Position numbers and translations under genes: made by a program. From Clostridium thermarum (lineage in GTDB: Bacteria; Bacillota; Clostridia; Clostridiales; Clostridiaceae): 64,000 bases of DNA. The stretch's first letter is position 1, and every line of letters begins with the position of its first letter. The notes beneath the pieces were generated by a model that was not told the DNA's origin, did not search any database, and was given only the letters and a program-made list of their open reading frames with translations. Location of the stretch: NCBI RefSeq assembly GCF_006351925.1, contig NZ_CP040924.1, positions 1,882,001 through 1,946,000 on the forward strand, read 5' to 3'. Below are positions 9,221 through 18,995 of this stretch, one piece after another.

Positions 9221-9241
9221 ATAACAGAGGTGAATTGCCAA

Positions 9242-10555
9242 ATGAGTAAAAATTATGATGCGGTCTTATACAGCGTGCAAGATAAAAATATAATAAGCAA
9301 TTTTAAGCTTACAGATGAGGATGAGAAATTATTAATAAAATTAAAATCAGAGTTTCAAAGTAAGTCTTTTTATCCTATTATAGAAGATATATATAAACTA
9401 TATAGAAGTGGATACTCAACTTCATATTTGGCAGAAGTATATAATGTAAGTATAAGACAAATACAAAGAATATTAAAAGATATGGGGTTAACTAAAGAAT
9501 TGGTTGTGAAAAATATAAGCACTCCGGCTAAAAGTGAAAAAACTGTAAAAAAGACAAAGCCTGCGGCTAGTACCCTTTCGCCTTTTAGCGAATACTATTT
9601 GCTTCCTGAAAGGTTAAGGGAATTTTTAAATTATCTAGAAGTAATTAAAGCAAAATCTCCTAATACTGTAGAAGGCTACAAGATTGATTTAACTATTTTC
9701 TTTAAGTTCATGCAGTTGTACAGACGAAAATGCCCAGGTGATATGGAATTTGCAGATATTCCTATTGATGATATAGATGATGCTTTCATAAAGACAATTA
9801 AACTTACAGATTTATATGCATATCTTTCCTATGTAGAAAAAAACAGAGGTAACAGTGCCTATGCCAGAGCCAGAAAAGTTGCCTCGTTAAAATCTTTTTT
9901 CAGATATCTTTATACGAGGACAAAAATATTGGAAGAAAACCCTGCAGCGGACCTTGAAACGCCTAAAACGGATAAAAGAAATCCAATTTATTTAACTCTA
10001 AGCGAAAGTAAAGAGCTCTTGGAAGCTGTAGATGACACCTACAGGCATTCGAAGCGAGATTTTTGCATTATTACCCTTTTTTTAAATTGTGGCTTGCGTC
10101 TATCTGAATTGTGCAGCATAGATATTTCAAAAATAAAGGGAGATATTTTATCGGTAGTAGGTAAAGGCAATAAGGAGCGAACTGTCTATTTGAATAAAGC
10201 TTGCATAAGGGCTATTGAAGACTATCTGCCTGAGAGAAACAGTATGGAAATATTAGATGCTCATAAAGATGCGCTTTTTATCAGCGAAAGAAAAAGAAGG
10301 ATCAGCAAACGAAATGTTGAGCTGGTAATTGAAAAATACATAGCAGCTGCTGGATTAGACAGTACTAAGTATACCCCTCATAAACTTCGTCATACAGCAG
10401 CGACTCTTATGTACAAGCATGGTAATGTAGATATCAGAAGTCTTCAAAAGATTTTGGGCCATGAAAATATTTCTACTACCCAGATATACACCCATGTTGA
10501 TGACGAAAAGCTCAGGGAGGCAGTAAATCTAAATCCGTTAAATGAAATTGAATAA
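9242..10555 (+). CDS. Tyrosine recombinase (XerC/D-like) with N-terminal helix-turn-helix
   Basis: This 437-residue protein has three parts. Residues about 45-82 form a helix-turn-helix like that of transposases and sigma-like proteins (SGYSTSYLAEVYNVSIRQIQ). A Lys/Ala/Ser-rich linker follows. From about 115 it is a complete phage-integrase-type recombinase: a SAM-like core-binding domain, then the catalytic residues Arg286 (CGLRLSEL), Lys in GKGNKERTV, HKLRH, GHENIST and the nucleophile Tyr416 (TQIYTHV). I start at ATG 9242 after GAGGTG. Similar genes near lexA occur in other clostridia, so it is probably a resident gene and not a mobile element. Its DNA target is unknown. Confidence 0.88.
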   Translation: MSKNYDAVLYSVQDKNIISNFKLTDEDEKLLIKLKSEFQSKSFYPIIEDIYKLYRSGYSTSYLAEVYNVSIRQIQRILKDMGLTKELVVKNISTPAKSEKTVKKTKPAASTLSPFSEYYLLPERLREFLNYLEVIKAKSPNTVEGYKIDLTIFFKFMQLYRRKCPGDMEFADIPIDDIDDAFIKTIKLTDLYAYLSYVEKNRGNSAYARARKVASLKSFFRYLYTRTKILEENPAADLETPKTDKRNPIYLTLSESKELLEAVDDTYRHSKRDFCIITLFLNCGLRLSELCSIDISKIKGDILSVVGKGNKERTVYLNKACIRAIEDYLPERNSMEILDAHKDALFISERKRRISKRNVELVIEKYIAAAGLDSTKYTPHKLRHTAATLMYKHGNVDIRSLQKILGHENISTTQIYTHVDDEKLREAVNLNPLNEIE

Positions 10556-10586
10556 AAAGATTGCATCAATGGATGCAATCTTTTTT
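10554..10586. terminator. Bidirectional terminator
   Basis: GATTGCATC (10559-10567) and GATGCAATC (10572-10580) flank a four-base loop, with A5 before and T6 after. It serves the recombinase gene and the convergent cysteine-rich gene, whose stop codon lies in the stem. Confidence 0.9.
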
Positions 10587-10964
10587 ATCTCTCTTTATGG
10601 TATAAAAGCCGGGGAAAACTTCTTCCAATGTGTCGTTTTCAGGGGTATCCAACAGTTCCCTTAGACCTTCAACATCATCTATATATTCTATATCTAGTTC
10701 GTCTTCGTAACTTGTATCGTCCTCCCCCAGTTCCCATTTTTCTAAGTTTTCTATTGTTAAGTCATTATTATGTACATAAAAGTTGTTGTCAGAGATATTT
10801 ATATCATCAATTTCATCGATAATAACTTCTTTATAATCATTGTTTGCAGTCTCTAGGCATTTACCGCAGTTATTGCAGATCTTTTTTGAATTCAGGTCAC
10901 AGATGTTACAGGCCCCGCAGTTATCGCAGATTTTGTTCAGTGTGAATATGCAAGATTTTGACAT
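10566..10964 (-). CDS. Cysteine-rich acidic protein, unknown function, predicted LexA target
   Basis: I do not recognise a named family. The 132-residue protein has eight cysteines in its first 36 residues (5, 13, 16, 19, 22, 30, 33, 36), including CDNCGACNIC and CNNCGKC, suited to binding zinc or an iron-sulfur cluster. The rest is very acidic (runs such as IIDEIDDIN and DDTSYEDELDIEYIDD), with no membrane segment. GGAGG precedes the ATG. It is divergent from lexA and has its own TTGAAA/TATAAT promoter with a LexA-like box just after it, so a DNA-damage-related role is inferred. The gene is certain enough; the function is not. Confidence 0.75.
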   Translation of the reverse strand: MSKSCIFTLNKICDNCGACNICDLNSKKICNNCGKCLETANNDYKEVIIDEIDDINISDNNFYVHNNDLTIENLEKWELGEDDTSYEDELDIEYIDDVEGLRELLDTPENDTLEEVFPGFYTIKRDKKDCIH

Positions 10965-10976
10965 TTAGTGCCTCCT

Positions 10977-10988
10977 ATACTTATGTTC
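10977..10988 (-). promoter_or_regulatory. LexA-like box of the cysteine-rich gene
   Basis: Read on the minus strand, GAACATAAGTAT keeps the GAAC half-site and the GT of the second half of GAAC-N4-GTTC. Its first ten bases are identical to those of the lexA box at 11074-11085. It lies between the -10 and the ribosome binding site. Confidence 0.6.
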
Positions 10989-11002
10989 TATGGTCACCCT
11001 AT

Positions 11003-11031
11003 ATTATATTAAATCAAATATTTTTTTTCAA
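11003..11031 (-). promoter_or_regulatory. Promoter of the cysteine-rich gene
   Basis: On the minus strand, TTGAAA (11031-11026), a 17-base spacer and TATAAT (11008-11003). Confidence 0.8.
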
Positions 11032-11073
11032 CCGTGTATAAAAATTATAATATATGTCAATTATTATTAGATA

Positions 11074-11085
11074 GAACATAAGTTT
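11074..11085 (+). promoter_or_regulatory. LexA box of lexA
   Basis: GAACATAAGTTT matches GAAC-N4-GTTC at all but the last base and overlaps the -35 hexamer of lexA, which fits autorepression. Confidence 0.75.
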
Positions 11086-11112
11086 GATATTTTCGATACT
11101 ATATGGTATAAT
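11084..11112 (+). promoter_or_regulatory. lexA promoter
   Basis: TTGATA (11084-11089), a 17-base spacer and extended TGG-TATAAT (11107-11112). Confidence 0.82.
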
Positions 11113-11138
11113 TTATATGATTGAGAGGTGTTATTAAA

Positions 11139-11747
11139 ATGTTTGAAAACTTAAGTACAAAGCAAAGAGAAGTATACGAATTTGTTAAAAAACATACTGA
11201 AGAAAAAGGATATCCACCGGCAGTTAGAGAAATATGTGATGCTGTAGGTTTAAGCTCTACATCTACAGTACACGGACATCTAAAGAGATTGGAGAAAAAG
11301 GGTTTAATAAAAAGAGATCCTAGCAAACCTAGAGCATTAGAAATTGTTGAGTTCGCTCATCGTAAACGTGAAATGATTGATATTCCTGTTGTCGGTAAAG
11401 TTACTGCTGGTGCACCTATTCTTGCAGTAGAAAATATAGAAGATACCTTCAGCATTCCCCTAAGCTATATAAAAAATCAAAATGACCTATTTATACTGAA
11501 TGTAAAAGGCGAAAGTATGATTGAAGCCGGTATACTCGATGGTGATATGGCCATAATAGAAAAAACTGAAGCTGTTAGAAATGGTGAAATTGTAGTGGCT
11601 CTCATAGAAAATGAAGCTACAATAAAAAGATTTTTTAAAGAAAAGGATCACATAAGATTACAGCCTGAAAATAAAACTATGAGTCCTATTATAGTGAAAG
11701 ATTGCAAGATACTTGGTAAGTTGGTAGGTTTATATAGAGCATATTAA
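11139..11747 (+). CDS. lexA: LexA repressor
   Basis: LexA represses the SOS regulon and cleaves itself when stimulated by RecA filaments. The 202-residue protein has the winged-helix DNA-binding domain (about 1-65; region [23 protein letters not shown]), the cleavage site Ala90-Gly91 (VTAGAPIL), and the catalytic pair Ser126 (GESMIEAG) and Lys163 (EATIKRFF). I start at ATG 11139, preceded by AGAGGTG; a TTG at 11121 lies before the ribosome binding site. It is a single-gene unit between a promoter with its own LexA box and a strong terminator. Confidence 0.97.
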   Translation: MFENLSTKQREVYEFVKKHTEEKGYPPAVREICDAVGLSSTSTVHGHLKRLEKKGLIKRDPSKPRALEIVEFAHRKREMIDIPVVGKVTAGAPILAVENIEDTFSIPLSYIKNQNDLFILNVKGESMIEAGILDGDMAIIEKTEAVRNGEIVVALIENEATIKRFFKEKDHIRLQPENKTMSPIIVKDCKILGKLVGLYRAY

Positions 11748-11772
11748 AAAAGCTGCAGCAATGCAGCTTTTT
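11747..11772. terminator. Bidirectional terminator after lexA
   Basis: AAAAAGCTGC (11747-11756) and GCAGCTTTTT (11763-11772) flank a six-base loop. It serves lexA and the convergent gene ending at 11776. Confidence 0.9.
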
Positions 11773-11775
11773 CTT

Positions 11776-13053
11776 CTATATTATATTATTGAGTGCTATC
11801 ATAACACCTATTTTAACATGGTCCAATGTTAATCCGCCCTGCAGATAAGCAATATATGGTGGTCTGATAGGTGCATCAGCAGATAGTTCTATGGAAGCAC
11901 CCTGAACAAAGGCTCCGGCAGCCATTATTACTTGATCGTTATATCCTGGCATATCCCAAGGCTCGCATTCTACAAAAGAATCTATGGGTGATCCCTTCTG
12001 TATCCCCTTGCAGAATTTGATCAATTTATCTTTGTCATTGAACTTTATTGCCTGTATTATATCAGTTCTTATGTCATTATATCCTGGCAGAACTTCAAAA
12101 CCTGCAAGTTCCATTATTCTTGCACATAACACGGCACCTTTTACAGCTTCAATTGATGTATGTGGAGCTAGGAACAATCCTTGGAACAGTAATCTCATCA
12201 CGCCAAAAGTAGAGCCGCACTCCCCTCCTATTCCCGGAATGGTCAACCTGTAAGAGGCTTGTTCTACATATACGCTTTTGCCGGCAATATAACCACCGGT
12301 TGGAGCAATACCACCGCCTATATTCTTTATTAAAGACCCGCAAACTAAGTCAGCGCCAACCTCTGTTGGTTCTTTAACTTCAACAAATTCCCCGTAGCAA
12401 TTATCTACGAAACAAATAACATCATTTCTAATAGACTTAACAAAACTGATTATTTTTTCAATTGCACTAATTCTAAGAGATTTTCTCCAACCATAACCAG
12501 TTGACCTTTGAATATGTACTAGCTTTATGGTTTTATCTTCAGTTAATTCTATTTTGATTTCATCAAAATTAAAATCTCCATCTATTAGATCGATTTGCTT
12601 ATAATTGATTCCATATTCTTTTAATGAGCCTATGTTTTCTTTGCCGCTTATACCTATTATGTTGTGAAGTGTATCGTAGGGCTTGCCGCAGATAGACAGC
12701 ATAGTATCTCCGGGACGTAGGTTGCCAAATAGGGCTGCACCGATAGCATGAGTTCCGTTGACAAAATGAGGCCTTACTAAGGCACTTTCACAGTTGAAGA
12801 TTCTTGCATAAACCTTATCTAATGCATCTCTACCAATGTCCCCATAGCCATATCCGGTGCTGTTTGTAAAGTGCGAATCGCTGATTCTTTCTGCTTGAAA
12901 AGCAGACAGCACCTTTGCTTGGTTATACTCCCTTACTTCATCGTAGTACTTAAATTGATCAGCAACATCCCTTTCTGCAGCATCCATAAACTCAAGTACT
13001 CTATCTCCTATTTTGTATTTAAGCTTTAGAAAATTTTTCATATGTAAATTCAT
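11776..13053 (-). CDS. Methionine gamma-lyase family protein (YnbB / aluminium-resistance family)
   Basis: This 425-residue protein is a pyridoxal-phosphate enzyme of the YnbB family, once labelled aluminium resistance protein and now usually described as methionine gamma-lyase-like. Typical segments are STGYGYGDIGRDALDKVYARIF near the N-terminus, RPHFVNGTHAI, CFVDNCYGEF, and the cofactor lysine in GSLIKNIGGGIAPTGGYIAG. The substrate is not proven for the family. GGAGGG precedes the ATG. It lies after hfq, as in other clostridia and in Bacillus near hfq-miaA, but a terminator separates them. Confidence 0.88.
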   Translation of the reverse strand: MNLHMKNFLKLKYKIGDRVLEFMDAAERDVADQFKYYDEVREYNQAKVLSAFQAERISDSHFTNSTGYGYGDIGRDALDKVYARIFNCESALVRPHFVNGTHAIGAALFGNLRPGDTMLSICGKPYDTLHNIIGISGKENIGSLKEYGINYKQIDLIDGDFNFDEIKIELTEDKTIKLVHIQRSTGYGWRKSLRISAIEKIISFVKSIRNDVICFVDNCYGEFVEVKEPTEVGADLVCGSLIKNIGGGIAPTGGYIAGKSVYVEQASYRLTIPGIGGECGSTFGVMRLLFQGLFLAPHTSIEAVKGAVLCARIMELAGFEVLPGYNDIRTDIIQAIKFNDKDKLIKFCKGIQKGSPIDSFVECEPWDMPGYNDQVIMAAGAFVQGASIELSADAPIRPPYIAYLQGGLTLDHVKIGVMIALNNII

Positions 13054-13091
13054 TTTACCACCCTCCAGTTAATCATATTATCACATAAAAA

Positions 13092-13117
13092 AAGAATAGG
13101 CAAATTTGCCTATTCTT
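13092..13117 (-). terminator. hfq terminator
   Basis: Ten-base arms (13092-13101 and 13108-13117) with a six-base loop; on the minus strand the stem is followed by seven T. The hfq stop codon lies in the stem. Confidence 0.88.
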
Positions 13118-13361
13118 CAATACCTTCATCATCATTTTGATTATTGAATAAAATAACCTTCAATGGAGTTATTGTAGATATAGCATGCTTATATATCATC
13201 ATCTGTTTGCCATCACAGTCTAATACAACGGTAAAACTGTCGAATCCCTTTACTATGCCCTTTAGTTGAAAACCATTTGTAAGATATATTGTTACTGGTA
13301 TTTTATTTTTTCTAGCACCATTTAAAAATATATCCTGTAAGTTGTTTGTTGATTTGTTCAT
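13110..13361 (-). CDS. hfq: RNA chaperone Hfq
   Basis: Hfq is a hexameric Sm-like protein that binds small RNAs and mRNAs. The 83-residue protein has the Sm1 motif (region [23 protein letters not shown]) and the Hfq-specific Sm2 motif YKHAISTI. The N-terminal QDIFLN and a basic rim (ARKNK) are also kept. The tail is short and acidic (NDDEGIEE). GGAGGG precedes the ATG. It follows miaA by 74 bases, the order conserved from clostridia to enterobacteria. Confidence 0.96.
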   Translation of the reverse strand: MNKSTNNLQDIFLNGARKNKIPVTIYLTNGFQLKGIVKGFDSFTVVLDCDGKQMMIYKHAISTITPLKVILFNNQNDDEGIEE

Positions 13362-13435
13362 TGCATCTCACCCTCCAAAATTCTCTTAATATTTTATTCG
13401 ATAAAGAAATAAAAAATCCTTTATTTAGAGTAAAA

Positions 13436-14389
13436 TTAGTTTTTATTCACAGTATTTTTTGAGTTTATATCATTTAATATATATTCAACAATGTCATCAT
13501 CAGAAGTAAAATTTTCTTTTTCTATCCACTTTATCCTTGGATCTTTTCGAAACCATGTCAACTGCCTTTTAGCATAATTTCTACTACCTTTTTTTATAGC
13601 CTCAATAGCCTCATTCAAAGTCATTTTTCCGTCTAGATGATATAGAAGCTCCTTATAACCTATACCCTTCATGGCCTGCATATCTGCTGTGCAACCCATT
13701 TCTTTTAACTTCTTAACCTCCTCCAATAGTCCGCTGGACATCATTTGATCAACTCTCTTATTGATTCTGTCATATAAAATATCTCTGTTCATATTTAAAA
13801 CATAGTAATAGAGTTTGAACGGTATATCAAACTTTTTCTGCTCTTCTATGACATAAGAACTAAAGGGTTTACCCGTTAATTTATAGACTTCAAGAGCTCT
13901 GATTACTCTTTTTAAGTTATTGGCATGTAATTTAGAGGCAGTTTCCGGGTCTGCATTTTGAAGCAGCTTAAAAACATATTCATTACCTTCACTGGCCGCT
14001 AGGTCTTCCAGATAGGCTCTGTAGCTTTCGTCTTTGTCAGCCTCTGTAAAGTTATAATTGCAAACTATAGAATCAATATATAGTCCAGTCCCACCCACAA
14101 GCATTGGCAGCTTATTCTTAGAGTAAATATTTTTTATATGTTCCAGCGCCATCTCTTTAAATTGAGCTACGCTAAAGCTTTCCCATGGTTCCGCAATATC
14201 TATCATATGGTGAGGAACGCCGGACATTTCTGACGGTGAAATTTTTGCTGAGCCTATATCCATGTGTTTATATATTTGCATAGAGTCAGCTGAGATGATT
14301 TCAGCATTTAAATATTTTGCTAGTTTAATAGAAATCAAAGTTTTTCCTACAGCAGTAGGTCCACCTATTATTATGAGTTTATCCTTCAT
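13436..14389 (-). CDS. miaA: tRNA dimethylallyltransferase
   Basis: MiaA adds the isopentenyl group to N6 of A37 in tRNAs reading codons that start with U. The 317-residue protein has the P-loop GPTAVGKT (9-16), the [15 protein letters not shown] segment that follows in this family, LVGGTGLYI, and the C-terminal [14 protein letters not shown] motif. AGGAG precedes the ATG. It is 38 bases after mutL and is likely co-transcribed. MiaB, which adds the methylthio group to the same base, is encoded at the start of the same gene run (18996-20327). Confidence 0.96.
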   Translation of the reverse strand: MKDKLIIIGGPTAVGKTLISIKLAKYLNAEIISADSMQIYKHMDIGSAKISPSEMSGVPHHMIDIAEPWESFSVAQFKEMALEHIKNIYSKNKLPMLVGGTGLYIDSIVCNYNFTEADKDESYRAYLEDLAASEGNEYVFKLLQNADPETASKLHANNLKRVIRALEVYKLTGKPFSSYVIEEQKKFDIPFKLYYYVLNMNRDILYDRINKRVDQMMSSGLLEEVKKLKEMGCTADMQAMKGIGYKELLYHLDGKMTLNEAIEAIKKGSRNYAKRQLTWFRKDPRIKWIEKENFTSDDDIVEYILNDINSKNTVNKN

Positions 14390-14427
14390 ATTATTCTCCT
14401 AATAGTTAACATAATATTAATTATGAT

Positions 14428-16287
14428 TTATTGTATTCTTTTAAATCTTTTCTCAATTTCATAAAGACTCATTTTTATTATAGTTGGCCTTCCGTGTGGA
14501 CAGTTATAAGGATTTTCACAATACTTTAAGTCTTCCAGTAACTTTTCAATCTCTGCCTGTGATAGTTTATCATGAGCTTTAACTGCTGCTTTACAAGCCA
14601 TACGCGCAATGTTATCATACTTTACATCAATGGTGCTGGCAGTGCCGAAGTTCCTTATGTTATCAAGCATTTGCAACAGGAAACATTTACCGTCAAGTTT
14701 TCCTAAAATGTAGGGTATTTCTCTTATTGTTATAGTATTATCTCCAAAATCTTCAATATGGAAACCTGCATTAATAAATATTTCCTTATATTCATTAAAC
14801 AATACATAGTCTTCTAAGGATAGTTCTAACACAAGTGGTGTCAGTGATATTTGACTGACAACTGTCCCCTTTTTTATGTCAGACCTATATCTTTCAAATA
14901 AAATTCTTTCATGAGCTGCGTGTTGGTCAATGAGATATAATTCGTCTCCTAGTTCACAAATAATATAGGTATTATAAAAGGTACCTATATATTTTAATGT
15001 GGGCAGTTTAGCATAGACCTCAGGTTGAGGGTTTATGTTACGTGCACCAATTGACTTCTCAGTTAAATTTACCCTAATATCTGTATTTATGGTATCCTTT
15101 TCCTGATAATGCTCTATTCTGCTGTTAGGTTCTCCTGATAGATCTATGGGCAGACTGCTGATAGAAACCTCAGGAGTACTTTTTTCATTTGGAAAAATCA
15201 AATTATGAAAGTATAAAGGCTCGGATTTTTCTTCTACAGTAGTAGCCTTAGGTATATATTCCTTTGCTTCCTCAATATCAGTCATAAAGGTATCCTTAAG
15301 GGCTTCACCCACACCTTTATGAACACTGTCAAAAACCAATTTGAAAATTGACCTATCATCATTGAACTTAATCTCAGCCTTTGTAGGGTGTACATTAACA
15401 TCAATTAATTCAGGATAAATATCCAGGAAGAGGATAAAAAACGGAAATTTGTTTATGGTCAAAAAAGATTTCATTGCATTCTCAACAGCAGCTGTTATAA
15501 GTTTATTTTTTATATACCTTCGGTTGACAAATATGGATTGATTATTACGGCTTCCTCTGCTTAACTCCTGGTTACCGACGTAACCGAATACGCTGGCAGT
15601 ATCTGTATGACCTTCAAAGTATATAAGATTATCCACTGTATTTTTACCATATATAATTCTGATTACATCCTTTAAATTTCCGTTACCATAGGTTTGAAAT
15701 ACTTTTTTGCCGTTGTTAATAAGTTTAAAAGCAATATTGTTATTGCAGAGAGCAATACGGCTTATTATATCAGAAATTGATGATGTTTCCTTAGAGGTGG
15801 ACTTTAAAAATTTCAGCCTTGCAGGCACGTTATAAAATAAGTCCCTCACCTCAATAAAAGTACCTATATTACTTCCTGCATCCTTTATGCTTTCCACATA
15901 GCCTCCGTTGATCTCAATTTCCCTTCCAATATCAAACTCTTCTGTTCTACTCTTTAATTTTACCTTTGATACAGAGGCTATACTGGCCAGAGCCTCACCT
16001 CTAAAGCCAAAGGTATTGATCCTGTATATATCATCTATTTTGTTAATTTTGCTGGTGGCATGAGGTAAAAAAGCCTTTGTAATGTCCTCAGGATGAATTC
16101 CTTGACCGTCATCCATTATGGATATTCTCTTTTGCCCGCCTTCTTCTATTTCGATGCTTATATTTTTAGCACCGGCATCGATACTGTTTTCAACTAGTTC
16201 TTTAACTACGGAGAAAGGTTTTTCTACAACCTCTCCCGCAGCTATTTTATTGCTGGTATCTTCACTTAAAACCGAAATTCTCTTCAT
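14428..16287 (-). CDS. mutL: DNA mismatch repair protein MutL
   Basis: MutL links mismatch recognition by MutS to strand removal. The 619-residue protein has the GHKL ATPase domain at the N-terminus (ELVENSIDAGA, DDGQGI, TFGFRGEALASI) and a C-terminal endonuclease domain with the metal motif DQHAAHERILFE, CKAAVKAHD and the zinc-site CPHGRPT. It is thus the nicking type of MutL found in bacteria without MutH. AGGTGAT precedes the ATG. It starts 18 bases after mutS, clearly in one operon. Confidence 0.97.
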   Translation of the reverse strand: MKRISVLSEDTSNKIAAGEVVEKPFSVVKELVENSIDAGAKNISIEIEEGGQKRISIMDDGQGIHPEDITKAFLPHATSKINKIDDIYRINTFGFRGEALASIASVSKVKLKSRTEEFDIGREIEINGGYVESIKDAGSNIGTFIEVRDLFYNVPARLKFLKSTSKETSSISDIISRIALCNNNIAFKLINNGKKVFQTYGNGNLKDVIRIIYGKNTVDNLIYFEGHTDTASVFGYVGNQELSRGSRNNQSIFVNRRYIKNKLITAAVENAMKSFLTINKFPFFILFLDIYPELIDVNVHPTKAEIKFNDDRSIFKLVFDSVHKGVGEALKDTFMTDIEEAKEYIPKATTVEEKSEPLYFHNLIFPNEKSTPEVSISSLPIDLSGEPNSRIEHYQEKDTINTDIRVNLTEKSIGARNINPQPEVYAKLPTLKYIGTFYNTYIICELGDELYLIDQHAAHERILFERYRSDIKKGTVVSQISLTPLVLELSLEDYVLFNEYKEIFINAGFHIEDFGDNTITIREIPYILGKLDGKCFLLQMLDNIRNFGTASTIDVKYDNIARMACKAAVKAHDKLSQAEIEKLLEDLKYCENPYNCPHGRPTIIKMSLYEIEKRFKRIQ

Positions 16288-16305
16288 TTATAATCACCTG
16301 CGAAG

Positions 16306-18945
16306 CTATATGCTTTTTGATTTTTTTACTATTTCATAGAGTTTGTTGAAGGCTTCCATTGGGGTTATGTTCAGTATATCTATTGAACTGATTTCCTCAA
16401 TAAAAATATCTTTTTCCAAGTCCATGAAATTTAACTGCCGGGATTCCTTTTTAGGAGCCTTTTGGGGTACTTTAGGTTTGCTGTGAACATCACTGCTCAT
16501 GGTTATTGCTGCTTCTTTGATATGAGCTGTTTCAACCTTATTCTCACTTTCCAAATCTGCTAGAATCTCCTTTGATCGTTGAATTACCATCTCGGGAAGT
16601 CCTGCAAGTTTAGCCACCTCTATACCATAGGACTGATCTGCTCCGCCGGGGATTATCTTTCTTAAAAACACAATTTCATTGCCTATTTCCTTTACTGATA
16701 CACAGTAGTTTTTAACACCTTTTATCTTGTCTTCCAAATGGGTTAATTCATGATAATGGGTTGCAAACAATGTCTTAGATCTCAACTTGTTGCAGATATA
16801 CTCAATTACAGACCAAGCGATACTTAGGCCATCGTAAGTACTGGTACCTCTTCCTACTTCATCTAACAGCACTAAGCTATCCTTGGTAGCATGAGCTAAA
16901 ATATTGGCTACCTCAGACATTTCCACCATAAAGGTACTTTTCCCCGAGGATAGGTCGTCAGAGGCTCCTATTCGGGTAAAAATACGATCACAGATGCTTA
17001 CTTCTGCACTCTTGGCAGGCACAAAGCTGCCGATCTGGGCCATAAGAGTAATAAGGGCTATCTGCCTCATATATGTAGACTTACCAGCCATATTAGGCCC
17101 GGTTATAAGTAACATTTGATTATCCTCATTATCAAGGTAGGAATCATTACTGATAAAGGTGCCTTCCTTAATTACTTTTTCGATGACAGGATGTCTTCCC
17201 TCTACAATCCTAATACAACCATCTTTTTTTATAATGGGTTTATTGTAATTGTTTTGCAGTGCTACCTCGGCTAAAGATACAAGGCAATCAAGCTGAGAAA
17301 TTAATCTTGCAGTCTTCTTTAATCTGTCAATATTTTGTTCTACGATGTTTCTTATATTAATAAATACAGAATACTCAAGAGTGTAGAGCTTTTCCTCTGC
17401 TCCAAGGATCTTTTCTTCCATTTCCTTAAGCTCTTGAGTTACAAACCTTTCAGCATTGGATAGGGTTTGCTTTCTGATATATCTTCCATCAGGGATAGAA
17501 GCATAATTTGCTTTGCTTATCTCAATATAGTAGCCGAATACTTTATTATAACCTACCTTAAGTGACTTAATTCCGGTTACTTCCCTTTCCTGATTTTCTA
17601 GGGCTGCAATCCATTCCTTACCGTGGGCTTTGGCTTTTCTCAGAGTATCTATTTCACTGTCATAGCCTTCTTTTATTATATTTCCTTCTTTTATTGTAAG
17701 GGGCGGGTTATCGGCAATAGCCCTGTCTAAAAGCTCATATATGTCTTCCAGTGCATCCATATTTTTTTCCATTAAATTAAGCAGTGGATTTGTGGTTACA
17801 GCAAGCATTTGCTTAATTTCAGGAATATTTTTTATAGAATGTTTCAGTGACAGCATTTCTTTGGCATTTACACTTTGGGAAGAAACCTTTCCGCAAATTC
17901 TTTCCATATCGTAAACATTTTTAAGTTTATCTTTAAGCTCAGACAGCATACTGTAATCCTCTTTTATGGTCTCCACAGCATCTAAGCGTTGATTGATCGC
18001 CTCCTCGTTTATCAGGGGCAGTTCTATCCATTTTCTGAGCATTCTGCTCCCCATAGCTGTATTAGTTTTATCTAGTATCCATAAAAGGGAGTCTTTTTTA
18101 GACTTATCTCTGATATTCTCAGTGAGTTCAAGATTTCGCCTGGAGTTAATATCCATATTCATATAATCCAACACTTCATAATAATCTATGGTATTGATGT
18201 TGGATAGTGAAATCTTTTGGGTTTCAAAGATATAGTTAAGTAGGCTGTTAGCCGAATAGACAGTAGCCTTATCATAATTGTTTATATCTAAAGCCGGAAA
18301 CTGATGTGATAAGTTTTTATAAGCACCTTCAGTAAAATAGCTGCTGTCTTTAGTGGTAACAGTTATATCTAACTTATCAATGATGTCATTCAAGGGACTT
18401 AAATCCAAGGTGGTCTCCACTAACATTTCTCTAGGTGAAAACTTATATATTTCATCTATAATTAACGAGTAAACCATATTAAAGGATGTTGCATAGAATT
18501 CTCCCGTAGATAGATCTGAAAAACATAAGCCGCATATATCAGTAACTTGGTCTAAGAATATACTAAGTATATAGTTATTTTTATTGTCTTCCAAAAAAGC
18601 AGAATCAGTAAAAGTACCAGGGGTAATTATTTTTGTTATATCCCTCTTTACGATACCTTTGGCCAGGGCTGGGTCTTCCAGCTGTTCACATATAGCAATT
18701 TTATACCCTTTTGCTACAAGTCTGCTTATATAATTATTTGCAGCATGATAAGGAATGCCACACATAGGAGCTCGCTCTTCCAAGCCACAATCACGGCCGG
18801 TTAGAACAAGTTCTAACTCTCTTGAGGCTATTTGTGCATCCTCAAAGAACATTTCATAGAAATCTCCCAATCGAAAAAATAATATACAATCTTTATTCTT
18901 CTCTTTTATTTGTAAGTATTGCTGCATCATGGGAGTTAGTGCCAC
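16306..18945 (-). CDS. mutS: DNA mismatch repair protein MutS
   Basis: MutS recognises mismatches and small loops. The 879-residue protein begins with the mismatch-binding domain ([14 protein letters not shown] holds the Phe-x-Glu that contacts the mismatch). It ends with the ABC-type ATPase: Walker [14 protein letters not shown], the signature [15 protein letters not shown], Walker [17 protein letters not shown] and ATHYHELT. The start is a GTG with GGAGGG before it. The C-terminal tail ([10 protein letters not shown]) is likely disordered and leads to a clamp-binding/tetramer segment. Confidence 0.97.
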   Translation of the reverse strand: MALTPMMQQYLQIKEKNKDCILFFRLGDFYEMFFEDAQIASRELELVLTGRDCGLEERAPMCGIPYHAANNYISRLVAKGYKIAICEQLEDPALAKGIVKRDITKIITPGTFTDSAFLEDNKNNYILSIFLDQVTDICGLCFSDLSTGEFYATSFNMVYSLIIDEIYKFSPREMLVETTLDLSPLNDIIDKLDITVTTKDSSYFTEGAYKNLSHQFPALDINNYDKATVYSANSLLNYIFETQKISLSNINTIDYYEVLDYMNMDINSRRNLELTENIRDKSKKDSLLWILDKTNTAMGSRMLRKWIELPLINEEAINQRLDAVETIKEDYSMLSELKDKLKNVYDMERICGKVSSQSVNAKEMLSLKHSIKNIPEIKQMLAVTTNPLLNLMEKNMDALEDIYELLDRAIADNPPLTIKEGNIIKEGYDSEIDTLRKAKAHGKEWIAALENQEREVTGIKSLKVGYNKVFGYYIEISKANYASIPDGRYIRKQTLSNAERFVTQELKEMEEKILGAEEKLYTLEYSVFINIRNIVEQNIDRLKKTARLISQLDCLVSLAEVALQNNYNKPIIKKDGCIRIVEGRHPVIEKVIKEGTFISNDSYLDNEDNQMLLITGPNMAGKSTYMRQIALITLMAQIGSFVPAKSAEVSICDRIFTRIGASDDLSSGKSTFMVEMSEVANILAHATKDSLVLLDEVGRGTSTYDGLSIAWSVIEYICNKLRSKTLFATHYHELTHLEDKIKGVKNYCVSVKEIGNEIVFLRKIIPGGADQSYGIEVAKLAGLPEMVIQRSKEILADLESENKVETAHIKEAAITMSSDVHSKPKVPQKAPKKESRQLNFMDLEKDIFIEEISSIDILNITPMEAFNKLYEIVKKSKSI

Positions 18946-18965
18946 AATTATTCCCTCCTGATATC

Positions 18966-18987
18966 AAAGGCTCTGTTAAGAGCCTTT
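18966..18987 (-). other. Hairpin between miaB and mutS
   Basis: AAAGGCTC (18966-18973) and GAGCCTTT (18980-18987) form an eight-pair stem with a six-base loop. No T tract follows on the minus strand, so it is more likely a processing or stability element, or a weak attenuator, than a full terminator. Confidence 0.5.
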
Positions 18988-18995
18988 ATCACAAT

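Noticed and set aside
9191..9241. In-frame GTG at 9191 as start of the tyrosine recombinase
   Set aside because: The promoter hexamers (9192-9220) lie within this stretch, and a good ribosome binding site serves ATG 9242.
9191..10555. Recombinase as sign of a prophage or integrative element
   Set aside because: No attachment-site duplication, no phage or conjugation genes, and the locus order around lexA resembles other clostridia.
11121..11138. TTG start for lexA
   Set aside because: It precedes the ribosome binding site AGAGGTG, and family members start at the MFENLS-like position.
16118..16339. Antisense frame within the start of mutL
   Set aside because: A shadow of the mutL coding sequence without a ribosome binding site; many such frames in the window were dismissed for the same reason.
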